Part shown: piece after piece, positions 52,028 to 60,604 of the stretch
Layout: the number at the start of each line of letters is the position of its first letter
Numbering within the stretch: the stretch's first letter is position 1
Origin: DASVHS01 sp035468985
GTDB lineage: Bacteria > Acidobacteriota > Thermoanaerobaculia > Gp7-AA8
Assembly (NCBI GenBank): GCA_035468985.1
Contig: DATISF010000078.1
Span: forward strand, 40,494 to 104,493
Length of the DNA: 64,000 nucleotides
Direction of reading: 5' to 3'
Notes under the pieces: generated by a model
Told to the model about the DNA's origin: nothing
The model's database searches: none
Seen by the model: the letters and a program-made list of their open reading frames with translations, nothing else
Program-made: the position numbers and the translations under genes

Positions 52028-52495
52028 CTATTTTAGCCCTTTCTTCTTCCCTTCCGCCGCGTCGTGCGCCGTCTTCGTGAGCGCCTCCAGCTCCTCGGCT
52101 GTCACGCGTTTGTCGGCGATCGACGACTGCATGCCACGCATGAAGGGCTGCACGTTCTGCATCGGCACCTTCCCGTCGCGCAGGGCCGCGCGCATGCGCT
52201 CGACCTCCGTGTCGAAGCGGTCCTTCTCGTATTGCATGACGTCCGGCGCGTACATCGATCGCAATTCGCCGAGGGAGGTTCCGATGACGAGGTCCGTGAA
52301 CTCGGCGAGGTGCGATCCTGTCAGGAGCGAACCGCCGATGAAGAGCAGGACGAGGATGACCGCGGACGCCGTTCCACAACCGATGGGCACCCATCGAGGC
52401 AGGATGGGCGTCACTTCCGAGAGGGAGGCACGGTAGTAATCTGCCGGAAAGCGGAAAGGGCGGCGCTGCGTTTGGTCGAAATTTCCGCTGGGCAT
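52028..52495 (-). CDS. Hypothetical single-pass membrane protein
   Basis: 155 aa from ATG 52495 ('MPSGNFDQTQRRPFRFP'; a start at 52516 is also in frame). One TM helix about 46-65 ('GCGTASAVILVLLFIGGSLL') with a short cytoplasmic N-terminus and a helical, charged C-terminal domain ('DRFDTEVERMRAALRDGKV'). No known domain recognised. 26 nt upstream of the broken protease, so possibly the same transcript. Confidence 0.6.
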   Translation of the reverse strand: MPSGNFDQTQRRPFRFPADYYRASLSEVTPILPRWVPIGCGTASAVILVLLFIGGSLLTGSHLAEFTDLVIGTSLGELRSMYAPDVMQYEKDRFDTEVERMRAALRDGKVPMQNVQPFMRGMQSSIADKRVTAEELEALTKTAHDAAEGKKKGLK

Positions 52496-52570
52496 CGATC
52501 GCGTTGAATGTATCATGGCACCCGCTCAGGCTTGGGTCTCGTACAATTCTGGGGAAGGGAAACCTAGGCA

Positions 52571-52954
52571 ATGCCTCCGCTGGCGAAAGTGACCGTTCTG
52601 ATTCTTGATGACAATCCGCTCGTGCTCAAGCTCGGGCGCGCGCTTCTGGAGCGCGAAGGATGTACGGTACTGACGGCGTCGAGCTGGATCGAATTCAATC
52701 ACGTGCTCGCCGGCAATACCCCCGACATCATCTTCCTGGACGTGAACCTGCCCAGCATCAAGGGCAACCGCCTCAGCGAAGTGCTGAAGTCACAGTCGAA
52801 CAAGAAAGACATCCCCATCGTGCTGATCTCCGACCTTCCGGAGAAATCGCTCGAGGAGATGTTCCCCAGCTCCGGCGCGAACGCCTGGATGCGCAAACCG
52901 CTGACACGCGACAAGATGGTCGACATGATCACGCGGTACGTACCGGCGACGTAG
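52571..52954 (+). CDS. Single-domain response regulator (CheY-like)
   Basis: 127-aa receiver without output domain. Acidic pair Asp13-Asp14 in 'LILDDNP', phosphoacceptor Asp57 in 'IIFLDVNLP', and the conserved Lys109 in 'WMRKPLT' are all present; the Thr/Ser switch position is 'LISDLP'. No cognate kinase adjacent; the PAS kinase at 55895 is the only one in the window. Convergent with PBP1A (11 nt apart). Confidence 0.92.
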   Translation: MPPLAKVTVLILDDNPLVLKLGRALLEREGCTVLTASSWIEFNHVLAGNTPDIIFLDVNLPSIKGNRLSEVLKSQSNKKDIPIVLISDLPEKSLEEMFPSSGANAWMRKPLTRDKMVDMITRYVPAT

Positions 52955-52965
52955 GTCGACGACCT

Positions 52966-55464
52966 TCACCCTGTCGTCGTCGTCGGTGGCGGCACCGGTA
53001 ATGGCGCGGGCGGCGGCACCGTCGGCTTATCCCCCGGACTCTCGTCCACACCCGGCGCAGGCGACTCCCCTCCCTCACCCGATTGCGCCGATGCGTCGTT
53101 TGCCGTCTGCGTCGGCTCCAGTTCCTTCGGCTGGTAGAACGGCCGCTGGAGGTAGTACGGCAGCTTGCTCACTTCCACCGTCGCGCCGCTGCAATCCTTG
53201 TCCGGCTCCTGCCCGGCGATGAATGCTTCCATCACTACGCGTGAGCACGGACCGGAGCCGCGCCGTCCCGTCTTCAGATCCATCGGCACGATGACGATGC
53301 CGGGCGGCATCTCGAAATCGGGCTTCGGGGTGCGCAGTTTCAGGGAATCGAACTGTTTGAAGATGTCGATCCAGATCGGCAGCGCCACCGCGGCTCCCGT
53401 CGCACCGGTACCGAGGGACCGGCTGGGATCGTCGTAGCCGACCCAAACGCCGACCGTGTATTCCGGCGAAAATCCGATGAACCAGGCATCGGTGTAGCCG
53501 TTGGTCGTTCCGGTCTTTCCGGCGATCGGATCGGCCACCACGTTTGCGGCGTAAGCCGTGCCGCGGTCGACCGTCCCCTTCATCATGTAGGCGAGCTCGT
53601 AAGCGACCTGCGGTTGCGTCGCCTCCGACAGTTCCGGCGGCGGTTCTTCGAGCACGCGATCGGTCTGATCGGTGATCCGCACGATCCGCCGCGGCTTCAC
53701 GTACACGCCGTGATTGACGAAGACGTTGTACGCGCCGGTCATCTCCACCGGCGAGACACCGGCCGCGCCGAGCGCCAGCGATGGATATTTCGGGAGGTCC
53801 GAGGTGATGCCGCAGCGGTGGGCGAAGTCGGCGACCTTGTCCGCGCCGACGATCATCAGCGTCTTCACCGCCGGAATGTTGATCGACAGTTCCAGCGCCC
53901 TCTGGATGGTCACGATCCCCGAGTATTTCCCGTAGTAGTTCTTCGGGGCGTAGAAGTCCTTGCCGACAGGGATCTCGATCGGCGCATCGAAAAGGGTGTC
54001 GGCAGGCGTGAATCCCTTCTCGAATGCCGCCCCATACACGAACGGCTTGAATGACGACCCGGTCTGGCGCCGCGACTGCGTGGCGCGGTTGAATTTTGAG
54101 ATCTGGAAGTCGTAACCGCCGGTCAGCGCGCGGATGTCGCCGGTCTTGACGTCGAGCACCACCACCGCGCCCTGAACCTGGGGCATCTGATCGAGAATCC
54201 ACAACCGCTGCTTCGTCTTCGAATCCTCGGTCAACCGGACGTAGACGAGATCTCCGCGCTTGAGAAACCCGAACATCGACTTTCGCTGCGTCCAGGCGTA
54301 GTTCGGCGGCAGCAGATCGAACTCGTCCTTGCCGACGCGAACGAATACGTGCTCCGTGTCGACGTTCATCACCACGCCGGGATAGAGCGTGTCGACGGCG
54401 TAAGGCTCGTTGCTCCAGCTCGCATCCTTGTACGCCCCGGCATCGACGCCCTCGGCGATCACGTTGCGGACCGGCTTGCGAAAGCCGTGCGCGTGATCGA
54501 ACCGGCGCAGGCCGCGCTGCAGCGAGCTCTCCACGACCTGCTGCATCCGCAGGTCGAGCGTCGTGAACACCTTCAGTCCGCTGCGGTAGAGGTTCTCGAC
54601 GCCGAACTTCTCGCTCCTCTCGATGTACTGCCGGATGTCCTCGGCGAAATACGCGCCGATCTGCGGCGACTCCTCTTTGTACGTGCCCAGGACCACGGGA
54701 GTGCTGATGGCCTGCTGAAACTGTTCGCGGTTGATGTATTTCTCCTCGAGCATCCGGCGCAGAACGTGATCGCGCCGCCGGCGCGCAGCATCCGGATTCA
54801 AAATCGGGCTGTACGCGCCGGGGCGGTTGCTGATTCCGGCGATCATCGCCGCTTCGGGCAGTGAGAGATCCTTGACGTGTTTGCCGAAATAGAGGCGCGA
54901 CGCCGACTCGACCCCATATGCGCCGTGGCCGAAGTACACCTGGTTCGCGTAGAGCTCGAAAATCTGATCTTTCGTGAAGTCCTTCTCGATCTGGATCGAG
55001 AGGAGGATCTCGTTGATCTTGCGTCGCCAGCTCTTTTCCGGCGTGAGGAAGATCAGCTTCGCGAGCTGTTGCGTGAGCGTCGACGCGCCTTCCACTTTCC
55101 GGCCGGCGATGAGGTCCTTCAGGCCCGCGCGCAGGATGGCCTTGGGGCTGATCCCTCCGTGCTTGTAGAAATCCGCATCCTCGGTCGCGATGATGCCGTC
55201 GACGAGGTACGGCGACATGTCCCGCTTCGGAACGATGATGCGGCGCTGGATCGAATACTCGGCGTACGGCACACCGAAGCGGTCGAACACACGCGTGATG
55301 ATGGCGGGCTGGTAGTCCTCGAGCGCTTTCACGGTCGGGACCCGCACGGCATGAGCGAAGACGAATCCGGCCGGGACTCCCAGCGCCAGTGCAACAAAGA
55401 TCATCAAGAAGCGCGATTTTCGTCCCGGGCGCCCCGGACGAGGAGGGGTTTGTAGTTCGGTCAC
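52966..55464 (-). CDS. mrcA: Class A penicillin-binding protein 1A
   Basis: Bifunctional peptidoglycan glycosyltransferase/transpeptidase, 832 aa. Cytoplasmic basic N-terminus, TM about 18-40, GT51 domain about 65-240 ('IIATEDADFYKHGGISP' with catalytic Glu95; 'GASTLTQQLAK'), an OB-like insertion about 330-420, and transpeptidase about 425-730 with SxxK 'TGSSFKPFVYG', SxN 'LSINIPA' and KTG 'GKTGTTNGYTDAW'. The C-terminus is Pro/Gly-rich. Complete. Confidence 0.96.
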   Translation of the reverse strand: MTELQTPPRPGRPGRKSRFLMIFVALALGVPAGFVFAHAVRVPTVKALEDYQPAIITRVFDRFGVPYAEYSIQRRIIVPKRDMSPYLVDGIIATEDADFYKHGGISPKAILRAGLKDLIAGRKVEGASTLTQQLAKLIFLTPEKSWRRKINEILLSIQIEKDFTKDQIFELYANQVYFGHGAYGVESASRLYFGKHVKDLSLPEAAMIAGISNRPGAYSPILNPDAARRRRDHVLRRMLEEKYINREQFQQAISTPVVLGTYKEESPQIGAYFAEDIRQYIERSEKFGVENLYRSGLKVFTTLDLRMQQVVESSLQRGLRRFDHAHGFRKPVRNVIAEGVDAGAYKDASWSNEPYAVDTLYPGVVMNVDTEHVFVRVGKDEFDLLPPNYAWTQRKSMFGFLKRGDLVYVRLTEDSKTKQRLWILDQMPQVQGAVVVLDVKTGDIRALTGGYDFQISKFNRATQSRRQTGSSFKPFVYGAAFEKGFTPADTLFDAPIEIPVGKDFYAPKNYYGKYSGIVTIQRALELSINIPAVKTLMIVGADKVADFAHRCGITSDLPKYPSLALGAAGVSPVEMTGAYNVFVNHGVYVKPRRIVRITDQTDRVLEEPPPELSEATQPQVAYELAYMMKGTVDRGTAYAANVVADPIAGKTGTTNGYTDAWFIGFSPEYTVGVWVGYDDPSRSLGTGATGAAVALPIWIDIFKQFDSLKLRTPKPDFEMPPGIVIVPMDLKTGRRGSGPCSRVVMEAFIAGQEPDKDCSGATVEVSKLPYYLQRPFYQPKELEPTQTANDASAQSGEGGESPAPGVDESPGDKPTVPPPAPLPVPPPTTTTG

Positions 55465-55487
55465 GTCCTTAGTTTAGAATCAAACCG

Positions 55488-55898
55488 ATGTCGTCCGTCC
55501 CCATGGCTCCCCCACAGGCGCCGGAATGGGCTCGCCTCGTCGGCGATTCCCTCAAGCAATACGGCCCGTGGCACACGTACGCGAAGCTGATCGAGGCGCG
55601 GAACGCCTATCCGAGCGATCTTTCCCTCCGCGGCTACGTGGAGATCGTGCGCAACACCATCGTCCGGGAGTACCTCGAGCACCCGAAAGGGATGCAGGCC
55701 GTGCCGAAGCTCAGCGCGGAGTTCCTGACGAACTTCGACCGGTTCAACCTCAGCGCCCAGGAGGGATTCCTCGTCTCGCTGATCGACGGGCGCATGGATA
55801 TCTCGAAACTCATGATCCTGAGCCCCTTCGACCCGTTCACCACGCTGTTCAACCTGGCCAAGCTGCAGCACGAGCGCGCCATCACCATTCCGCAATGA
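55488..55898 (+). CDS. Hypothetical protein coupled to histidine kinase
   Basis: 136-aa soluble protein with no export signal. The C-terminal half, 'FLTNFDRFNLSAQEGFLVSLI', then 'DGRMDISKLMILSPFDPFTT', reads like the small winged-helix-type module that follows DUF4388 domains in other proteins; this is only a resemblance. ATG 55488, with the stop overlapping the kinase start (ATGA), so the two are co-translated and may interact. Confidence 0.7.
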   Translation: MSSVPMAPPQAPEWARLVGDSLKQYGPWHTYAKLIEARNAYPSDLSLRGYVEIVRNTIVREYLEHPKGMQAVPKLSAEFLTNFDRFNLSAQEGFLVSLIDGRMDISKLMILSPFDPFTTLFNLAKLQHERAITIPQ

Positions 55899-56932
55899 CC
55901 GACGGCCGCTACACGATCGCCCAGTACCTGAAGTCGCCGATCGCGATCATCAACGAGACCGGGGCCCTCGACTGGCGGAACACTGCCTTCGAGAGCGCGT
56001 TCGGGACCGGCGTTCCGACATGGCTGCAGGAAGCGGCACGCGCCGTCGCCGGCGAACGTGGCTGGTTGCAGGGATTCTTCCTGCCGGGCGACGACCAGCG
56101 CTCGATCGACGTCGACATCGCCGGCCGTACGTACCGCGCCGACAAGATCCGCAACGTCGACGACTACGGTCACCCGTCGGTCGCGCTCTGGTTCGAAGAC
56201 GTCACCGAACAGCGCCAGGCCGAGCAGGCCAAGTCGGATTTCACCGCCCAGATCGTCCACGATCTCCGCGGCCCGCTGTCCGGAATCCAGGGAACGCTCG
56301 AATTCGTGCTCTCGCAGGAGGGCAACAAGATCGACTCGATGTACACCGACCTGCTCACCGAAGCGCAGCGCGAGTCCGAGCGAATGATGAATCTCATCAA
56401 CGAGATTCTCGATTTCTCGAAGATTCAGTCGGGCAAGTTCGTCGTCGAGAAAGAACCGGTGCGCGTGGCAGGCCTGCTCAAACGGGCCATCCGCAGCCTC
56501 CAGTCGGTGGCGTCGCGCGACGAGATCTTCCTCGTGACCGCACATGGCCGCGACGTCCCGCAGATCGTCGGAAGCGTCGAGAAGCTCACCCAGGCCATCA
56601 TCAACCTGATCTCGAATTCACTGAAATTCACGCCGAAGAAGGGCTTGATCTCGGTCGGCGCCCAGATCATCCGCAACGGAGAGATGCCCGACTCCATCGT
56701 CATCACCGTCACCGACAGCGGCCTGGGCATCAAGGCCGGCGAGATCGATAACCTGTTCGGCAAGTACAAGCAGACGGGGACGAAGTCATTCCGCGGCGGC
56801 GGTGGCACGGGTCTCGGCCTCTTCATCGTGAAGCAGATCGTCGAGGCACACGGCGGCGAGGTCAGCGTGGCCTCGATCGAAGGCGTGGGAACGTCGATGG
56901 TCGTGAAGCTGCCGGTGAAACGCGCCGCCTAG
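55895..56932 (+). CDS. PAS-domain sensor histidine kinase
   Basis: 345-aa soluble kinase, no TM helix. PAS-like sensor about 8-105 ('SPIAIINETGALDWRNTAFESAFG'), HisKA about 110-180 with H-box 'AQIVHDLRGPLSGI' (His122), HATPase_c about 220-342 with N-box 'AIINLISNSLKFTP', G1 'DSGLGIKAGE' and G2 'GTGLGLFIVKQIVEAHGG'. Linked to the 136-aa protein by an ATGA overlap. No regulator gene follows; a MITE-like repeat begins 3 bp after the stop. Confidence 0.92.
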   Translation: MTDGRYTIAQYLKSPIAIINETGALDWRNTAFESAFGTGVPTWLQEAARAVAGERGWLQGFFLPGDDQRSIDVDIAGRTYRADKIRNVDDYGHPSVALWFEDVTEQRQAEQAKSDFTAQIVHDLRGPLSGIQGTLEFVLSQEGNKIDSMYTDLLTEAQRESERMMNLINEILDFSKIQSGKFVVEKEPVRVAGLLKRAIRSLQSVASRDEIFLVTAHGRDVPQIVGSVEKLTQAIINLISNSLKFTPKKGLISVGAQIIRNGEMPDSIVITVTDSGLGIKAGEIDNLFGKYKQTGTKSFRGGGGTGLGLFIVKQIVEAHGGEVSVASIEGVGTSMVVKLPVKRAA

Positions 56933-56934
56933 GA

Positions 56935-57081
56935 CACTAGGGGAAGCTCTGAACAAGTCGTTGGCCACGTCATCCTGAGCCGCGAAGACGGCGAAGGATC
57001 TCGAAATGGCAGGCGTTTTCAGATCCTGAGATCCTTCGTCGCGCTTCGCCGACTCAGGATGACGACTTGCGCAGAGGTACA
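56935..57081. mobile_element. MITE-like hairpin repeat, copy 3
   Basis: Starts CACTAGGGGAAGCTCTGAAC and ends GACTTGCGCAGAGGTAC; inner CGTCATCCTGAGC and CTCAGGATGACG arms. Central sequence is in the opposite orientation to copies 1 and 2. Tandem with copy 4. Confidence 0.8.
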
Positions 57082-57084
57082 CCT

Positions 57085-57231
57085 CACGGGAAGCTCTGAA
57101 CAAGTCGTTGGCCACGTCATCCAGAGCCGCGAAGACGGCGAAGGACCTCGAAATGGCAGGCGTTTTCGGATCCTGAGATCCTTCGTCGCGCTTCGCCGAC
57201 TCAGGATGACGACTTGTCAGAGGTTCCCTAG
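57085..57231. mobile_element. MITE-like hairpin repeat, copy 4
   Basis: Near-identical to copy 3 (differences such as CATCCAGAG for CATCCTGAG, and GGACCTCG for GGATCTCG). Its right end GGTTCCCTAG supplies the TAG stop of aroB. The pair at 56935-57231 occupies the whole 295-nt gap between the kinase and aroB; nothing else is seen there. Confidence 0.8.
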
Positions 57232-58292
57232 AGCACGGCTTCGATGCCGTAGCGCACTTCTTTCTCCGTCACGTCGTTCACCACCACACACTCCCCCACT
57301 CGCCGTGGAAAGACCATCACGCGCTCGGTGCCGGTGTTCTTCTTGTCGTGCTCAGTGGCCGCGAGAATCTCTTTCTTGTCGAGCTTCGGCAGCGGCGAGG
57401 GCTCGTAAGTGCGGATCGCCGACTCGATGCGCTTCGCCTCGCTTTTGGTGAGGAGGCCGCGCTTCACGGCGATGGCATTGGCGCCGATCATTCCCCAGGC
57501 CACCGCCTCGCCGTGCGTGATGCCCTCGTACTTCATCGCCGCCTCGATGCCGTGAGCGATCGTGTGACCGTAGTTGAGCAGCCGCCGGAGATCGGCTTCC
57601 TTCTCATCGGCGGAGACGATGACCGCCTTCACCTGAATCGCCTTCTTCACCATCGTGTCGATCGTGGCCGACTCGCGGGCGACGACGAGACCTGGCGACG
57701 CCTCGAACAACTCGAACAACGACACGTCGCCGATCACGCCGCCTTTGAGCGCCTCGAAAATCCCGCTGAGGAGCTCGCGATCCGGAAGCGTGGTCAGCAC
57801 GGACGTATCGCTGATGACCGCGCGCGGCGGGAAAAAGCTGCCGATCAGATTCTTGCCCTTGGCGTGATTCACGGCGAGCTTGCCGCCGAGGGAGCTGTCG
57901 ACCTGTGCGAGGAGAGTCGTCGGCACGTGCACGAGGTCGATGCCCCGCAGGAAAATCGACGCCGCGAATCCGGCGGTGTCGCCGATCATGCCTCCGCCTA
58001 CGACGACTGCCATCGAGTCGCGCTTCGCACCCTTCTCGAGCAGAGCGGAGACGACGTGCTCGGCGGTCGATAGGGTCTTGTGCGTCTCCCCTTCCCTCAT
58101 CGTGATCACAGTGGCCGCCGGCTCGAACGACTCCGCCACCTTCGTTCCGAAGCGCGAGCGAAGCGTGTCGGAGGTGATTACGAACACACGCCCGCGCGGA
58201 TGCACGAGCGAGCCGCTCTTCGCGAGCAACGCCCGCCCGACGAACACCGGGTACGACGCCGAAGCCTGGTGGATGGTGATGAAACGATCCAA
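57228..58292 (-). CDS. aroB: 3-dehydroquinate synthase
   Basis: Second shikimate-pathway enzyme, converting DAHP to 3-dehydroquinate with NAD+ and a metal. 354 aa; 'VGGGMIGDTAGFAASIFLRGIDLVHVPTTLLAQVDSSLGGK' region present as 'GMIGDTAGFAA', 'PTTLLAQVDSSLGGKLAVN', 'SADEKEADLRRLLNYGHTIAHG' (split, metal His) and 'LTHGEAVAWGM'-like 'ITHGEAVAWGM'. Complete. The stop is provided by the adjacent repeat. Sixteen nt from aspS. Confidence 0.95.
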   Translation of the reverse strand: MDRFITIHQASASYPVFVGRALLAKSGSLVHPRGRVFVITSDTLRSRFGTKVAESFEPAATVITMREGETHKTLSTAEHVVSALLEKGAKRDSMAVVVGGGMIGDTAGFAASIFLRGIDLVHVPTTLLAQVDSSLGGKLAVNHAKGKNLIGSFFPPRAVISDTSVLTTLPDRELLSGIFEALKGGVIGDVSLFELFEASPGLVVARESATIDTMVKKAIQVKAVIVSADEKEADLRRLLNYGHTIAHGIEAAMKYEGITHGEAVAWGMIGANAIAVKRGLLTKSEAKRIESAIRTYEPSPLPKLDKKEILAATEHDKKNTGTERVMVFPRRVGECVVVNDVTEKEVRYGIEAVL

Positions 58293-58307
58293 TGACGAGT
58301 CCTCGGA

Positions 58308-60047
58308 CTATTTCTTGATCGCGATCCCAAGCTCATCCAGCTGCTTCTGGTCCACGTGCGACGGCGCCTCGCTCATCAGGTCCTGCGCGCGGGCAGTCTT
58401 CGGGAATGCGATGACGTCGCGCAGCGATTCCGCGCGCGCCTGGAGCATGGCGATGCGGTCGAGGCCGAGGGCGATGCCGCCATGGGGCGGTGCGCCGTAG
58501 CGGAAGGCCTCCAGCAGGAATCCGAAGCGCTCCTTCGCCTCCTGCTCGTTGATGCCGAGCGCGTTGAACATGCGCGTCTGCAGCTCGGGGCGGTTGATGC
58601 GGATGCTGCCGCCGCCGAGCTCCAGACCGTTCAGCACGACGTCGTACGCGCGGGCGAACACCGCGCCGGGATCGCTCTCCAACTTGTCGACATCCTCGAG
58701 CGCCGGCGATGTGAAGGGATGGTGCCGCGCGAACCAGCGCTGTGTTTCCTCGTCCCACTCGAACAGCGGAAAATTCGTGACCCACAGGAACTTCCACTGC
58801 TCCTCGGGGATCATCCCCTGCTCTTTTGCAACGCGGATGCGCAGCGCGGCGAGCGAATCCCAGACGGTCTGCTGTTTTCCGGCAATGATCAGCGCCATGT
58901 CGCCATCCCTCGCCTGCAGCGCGTTGCGCAGGGAGTCGAAGGCCGCGTCGTCGAGAAACTTCTTGATCGACGAGCCGCGCTGAGAATCGAACCGGATCCA
59001 GATCACCCCGCCGGCGCCGAGCTTCTTGGCCTCCTCGGTGAATCCGTCGATCTGCTTGCGAGAGATGGATGCGCCGCCCGGCACGACGATGCCGCGTACG
59101 GTCTGCGCATTGCGGAACGGATCGAAGGCGATGGCCTGTGCCGCTTTGGTGATGTCGACCAGCTCCAGGCCGAAGCGCATGTCGGGGCGGTCGATGCCGA
59201 AGCGATCCATGGCCTCCTGCCATCGCATCCGCGGGAACGGAGTCGTGACCGGAATCCCGGCGGGCGGGAAGATCTCCGCGAACAACCCTTCGATCAGCGA
59301 GAAGATGAATTCTTCGTCGATGAACGACGCCTCGATGTCGACCTGCGTGAACTCCGGCTGCCGGTCGCGACGAAGATCCTCGTCGCGGAAACATTTGACG
59401 ATCTGGAAGTAGCGATCCATCCCCGCGACCATCAGCAGCTGCTTGAAGATCTGCGGCGACTGAGGCAGCGCGTAGAACATCCCGTGATGGACGCGGCTCG
59501 GGACGAGATAGTCCCGCGCGCCTTCCGGCGTCGAGCGCGTGAGCATCGGCGTCTCGATCTCGATGAATCCCTGCCCATTCATGTACTCGCGCACGCCGAA
59601 CGCCAGGCGATGACGCAGGACGAGGTTCCGCGCGAGCGACGGCCTGCGAAGATCGAGCACACGATGCTTCAGCCGCAGCTCCTCCGCTGCGTCGGTGTCG
59701 TCTTCAATGGCGAACGGCGGCGTATCGGCGCGATTGAGAATCTCGATCGTCGTGGCCACGACCTCGATCTCACCGGTGGCCAGCTTTGGATTCTTCTGTG
59801 ACTCGGCGCGCTCTTTCACATCGCCGTCGATCCGGACGACGAATTCGCTGCGCAGCTCTTTCGCGGCGGCCACGACGTCGGCCGGAACGAACTGCTGGTC
59901 GGCGACGACCTGCACGATGCCGGTGCGGTCGCGGAGGTCGACGAACACCAGCTCGCCGAAATCGCGCTGCTTCTGCACCCAGCCGAAGATCGTGACCTTG
60001 TCGCCGACGTTTTCTTTGCGGAGCGTCCCTGCGTAGACCCTGTTCAT
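58308..60047 (-). CDS. aspS: Aspartyl-tRNA synthetase
   Basis: Class IIb synthetase, bacterial type, 579 aa. N-terminal OB anticodon-binding domain about 1-105 ('VTIFGWVQKQRDFGELVFVDLRD'), motif 2 'FRDEDLRRDRQPEFTQVDIE', GAD insertion about 290-415, motif 3 'GGIALGLDRIAMLQA'. The length suits the bacterial family with its GAD domain. ATG overlaps the stop of the carbonic-anhydrase-like gene. Confidence 0.96.
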   Translation of the reverse strand: MNRVYAGTLRKENVGDKVTIFGWVQKQRDFGELVFVDLRDRTGIVQVVADQQFVPADVVAAAKELRSEFVVRIDGDVKERAESQKNPKLATGEIEVVATTIEILNRADTPPFAIEDDTDAAEELRLKHRVLDLRRPSLARNLVLRHRLAFGVREYMNGQGFIEIETPMLTRSTPEGARDYLVPSRVHHGMFYALPQSPQIFKQLLMVAGMDRYFQIVKCFRDEDLRRDRQPEFTQVDIEASFIDEEFIFSLIEGLFAEIFPPAGIPVTTPFPRMRWQEAMDRFGIDRPDMRFGLELVDITKAAQAIAFDPFRNAQTVRGIVVPGGASISRKQIDGFTEEAKKLGAGGVIWIRFDSQRGSSIKKFLDDAAFDSLRNALQARDGDMALIIAGKQQTVWDSLAALRIRVAKEQGMIPEEQWKFLWVTNFPLFEWDEETQRWFARHHPFTSPALEDVDKLESDPGAVFARAYDVVLNGLELGGGSIRINRPELQTRMFNALGINEQEAKERFGFLLEAFRYGAPPHGGIALGLDRIAMLQARAESLRDVIAFPKTARAQDLMSEAPSHVDQKQLDELGIAIKK

Positions 60048-60556
60048 CCCCTGAGGTACTCGTTCTTGTATTCGACGTAATTGCGCCAGGAGCGGTCGAG
60101 CCGCGCCAGTTCGTCCTTGGAGAGCTCGCGCTTCACGCGGGCCGGAACGCCGACGACGAGCGTGCGCGGCGGGACTTTCATCCCCTCCTGGACGACGGCG
60201 CCGGCGCCGATGAGCGCCTGCTCGCCGATCTCGGCATGGCTCAGCACTTTCGCGCCGATTCCGATCAGCGCTCCCCGGCCCACCGTGCAGCCGTGAACCG
60301 TCGCGGAATGGCCGATCGTGACTTCCTCGCCGATCACCGCCGGCCCCGTTCCGTGCTCGACGTGCAGCACGGAGTTGTCCTGGACGTTCGATCGGGCGCC
60401 GATGCGGATGTAGTGAATGTCGCCGCGAAGCACGGCGCCATACCAGATCGAGCTGTCGTCGCCGAGCTCGACGTCACCGATGACCGCGCAGCTTTCCGCG
60501 AGGAACACACGCTCGCCGAAACGCGGCTCTTTCCCCTGGAAGCGGCGGACGATCAT
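60044..60556 (-). CDS. Gamma-class carbonic anhydrase-like hexapeptide protein
   Basis: 170-aa left-handed beta-helix protein of the YrdA/CaiE/gamma-CA family. 'IWYGAVLRGDIHYIRIGARSNVQDNSVLH' pattern and 'VTIGHSATVHGCTVG' supply the metal-binding histidines; 'GAGAVVQEGMKVPPRTLVVGVPAR' is the final coil. ATG 60556 chosen ('MIVRRFQGKEP'). Enzymatic activity is not certain, as many members are inactive. Stop overlaps aspS start. Confidence 0.88.
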   Translation of the reverse strand: MIVRRFQGKEPRFGERVFLAESCAVIGDVELGDDSSIWYGAVLRGDIHYIRIGARSNVQDNSVLHVEHGTGPAVIGEEVTIGHSATVHGCTVGRGALIGIGAKVLSHAEIGEQALIGAGAVVQEGMKVPPRTLVVGVPARVKRELSKDELARLDRSWRNYVEYKNEYLRG

Positions 60557-60604
60557 GGCCGGCGACTCTAGCACACGGAAACACGCTACGATTACCGTAC
60601 GTCC

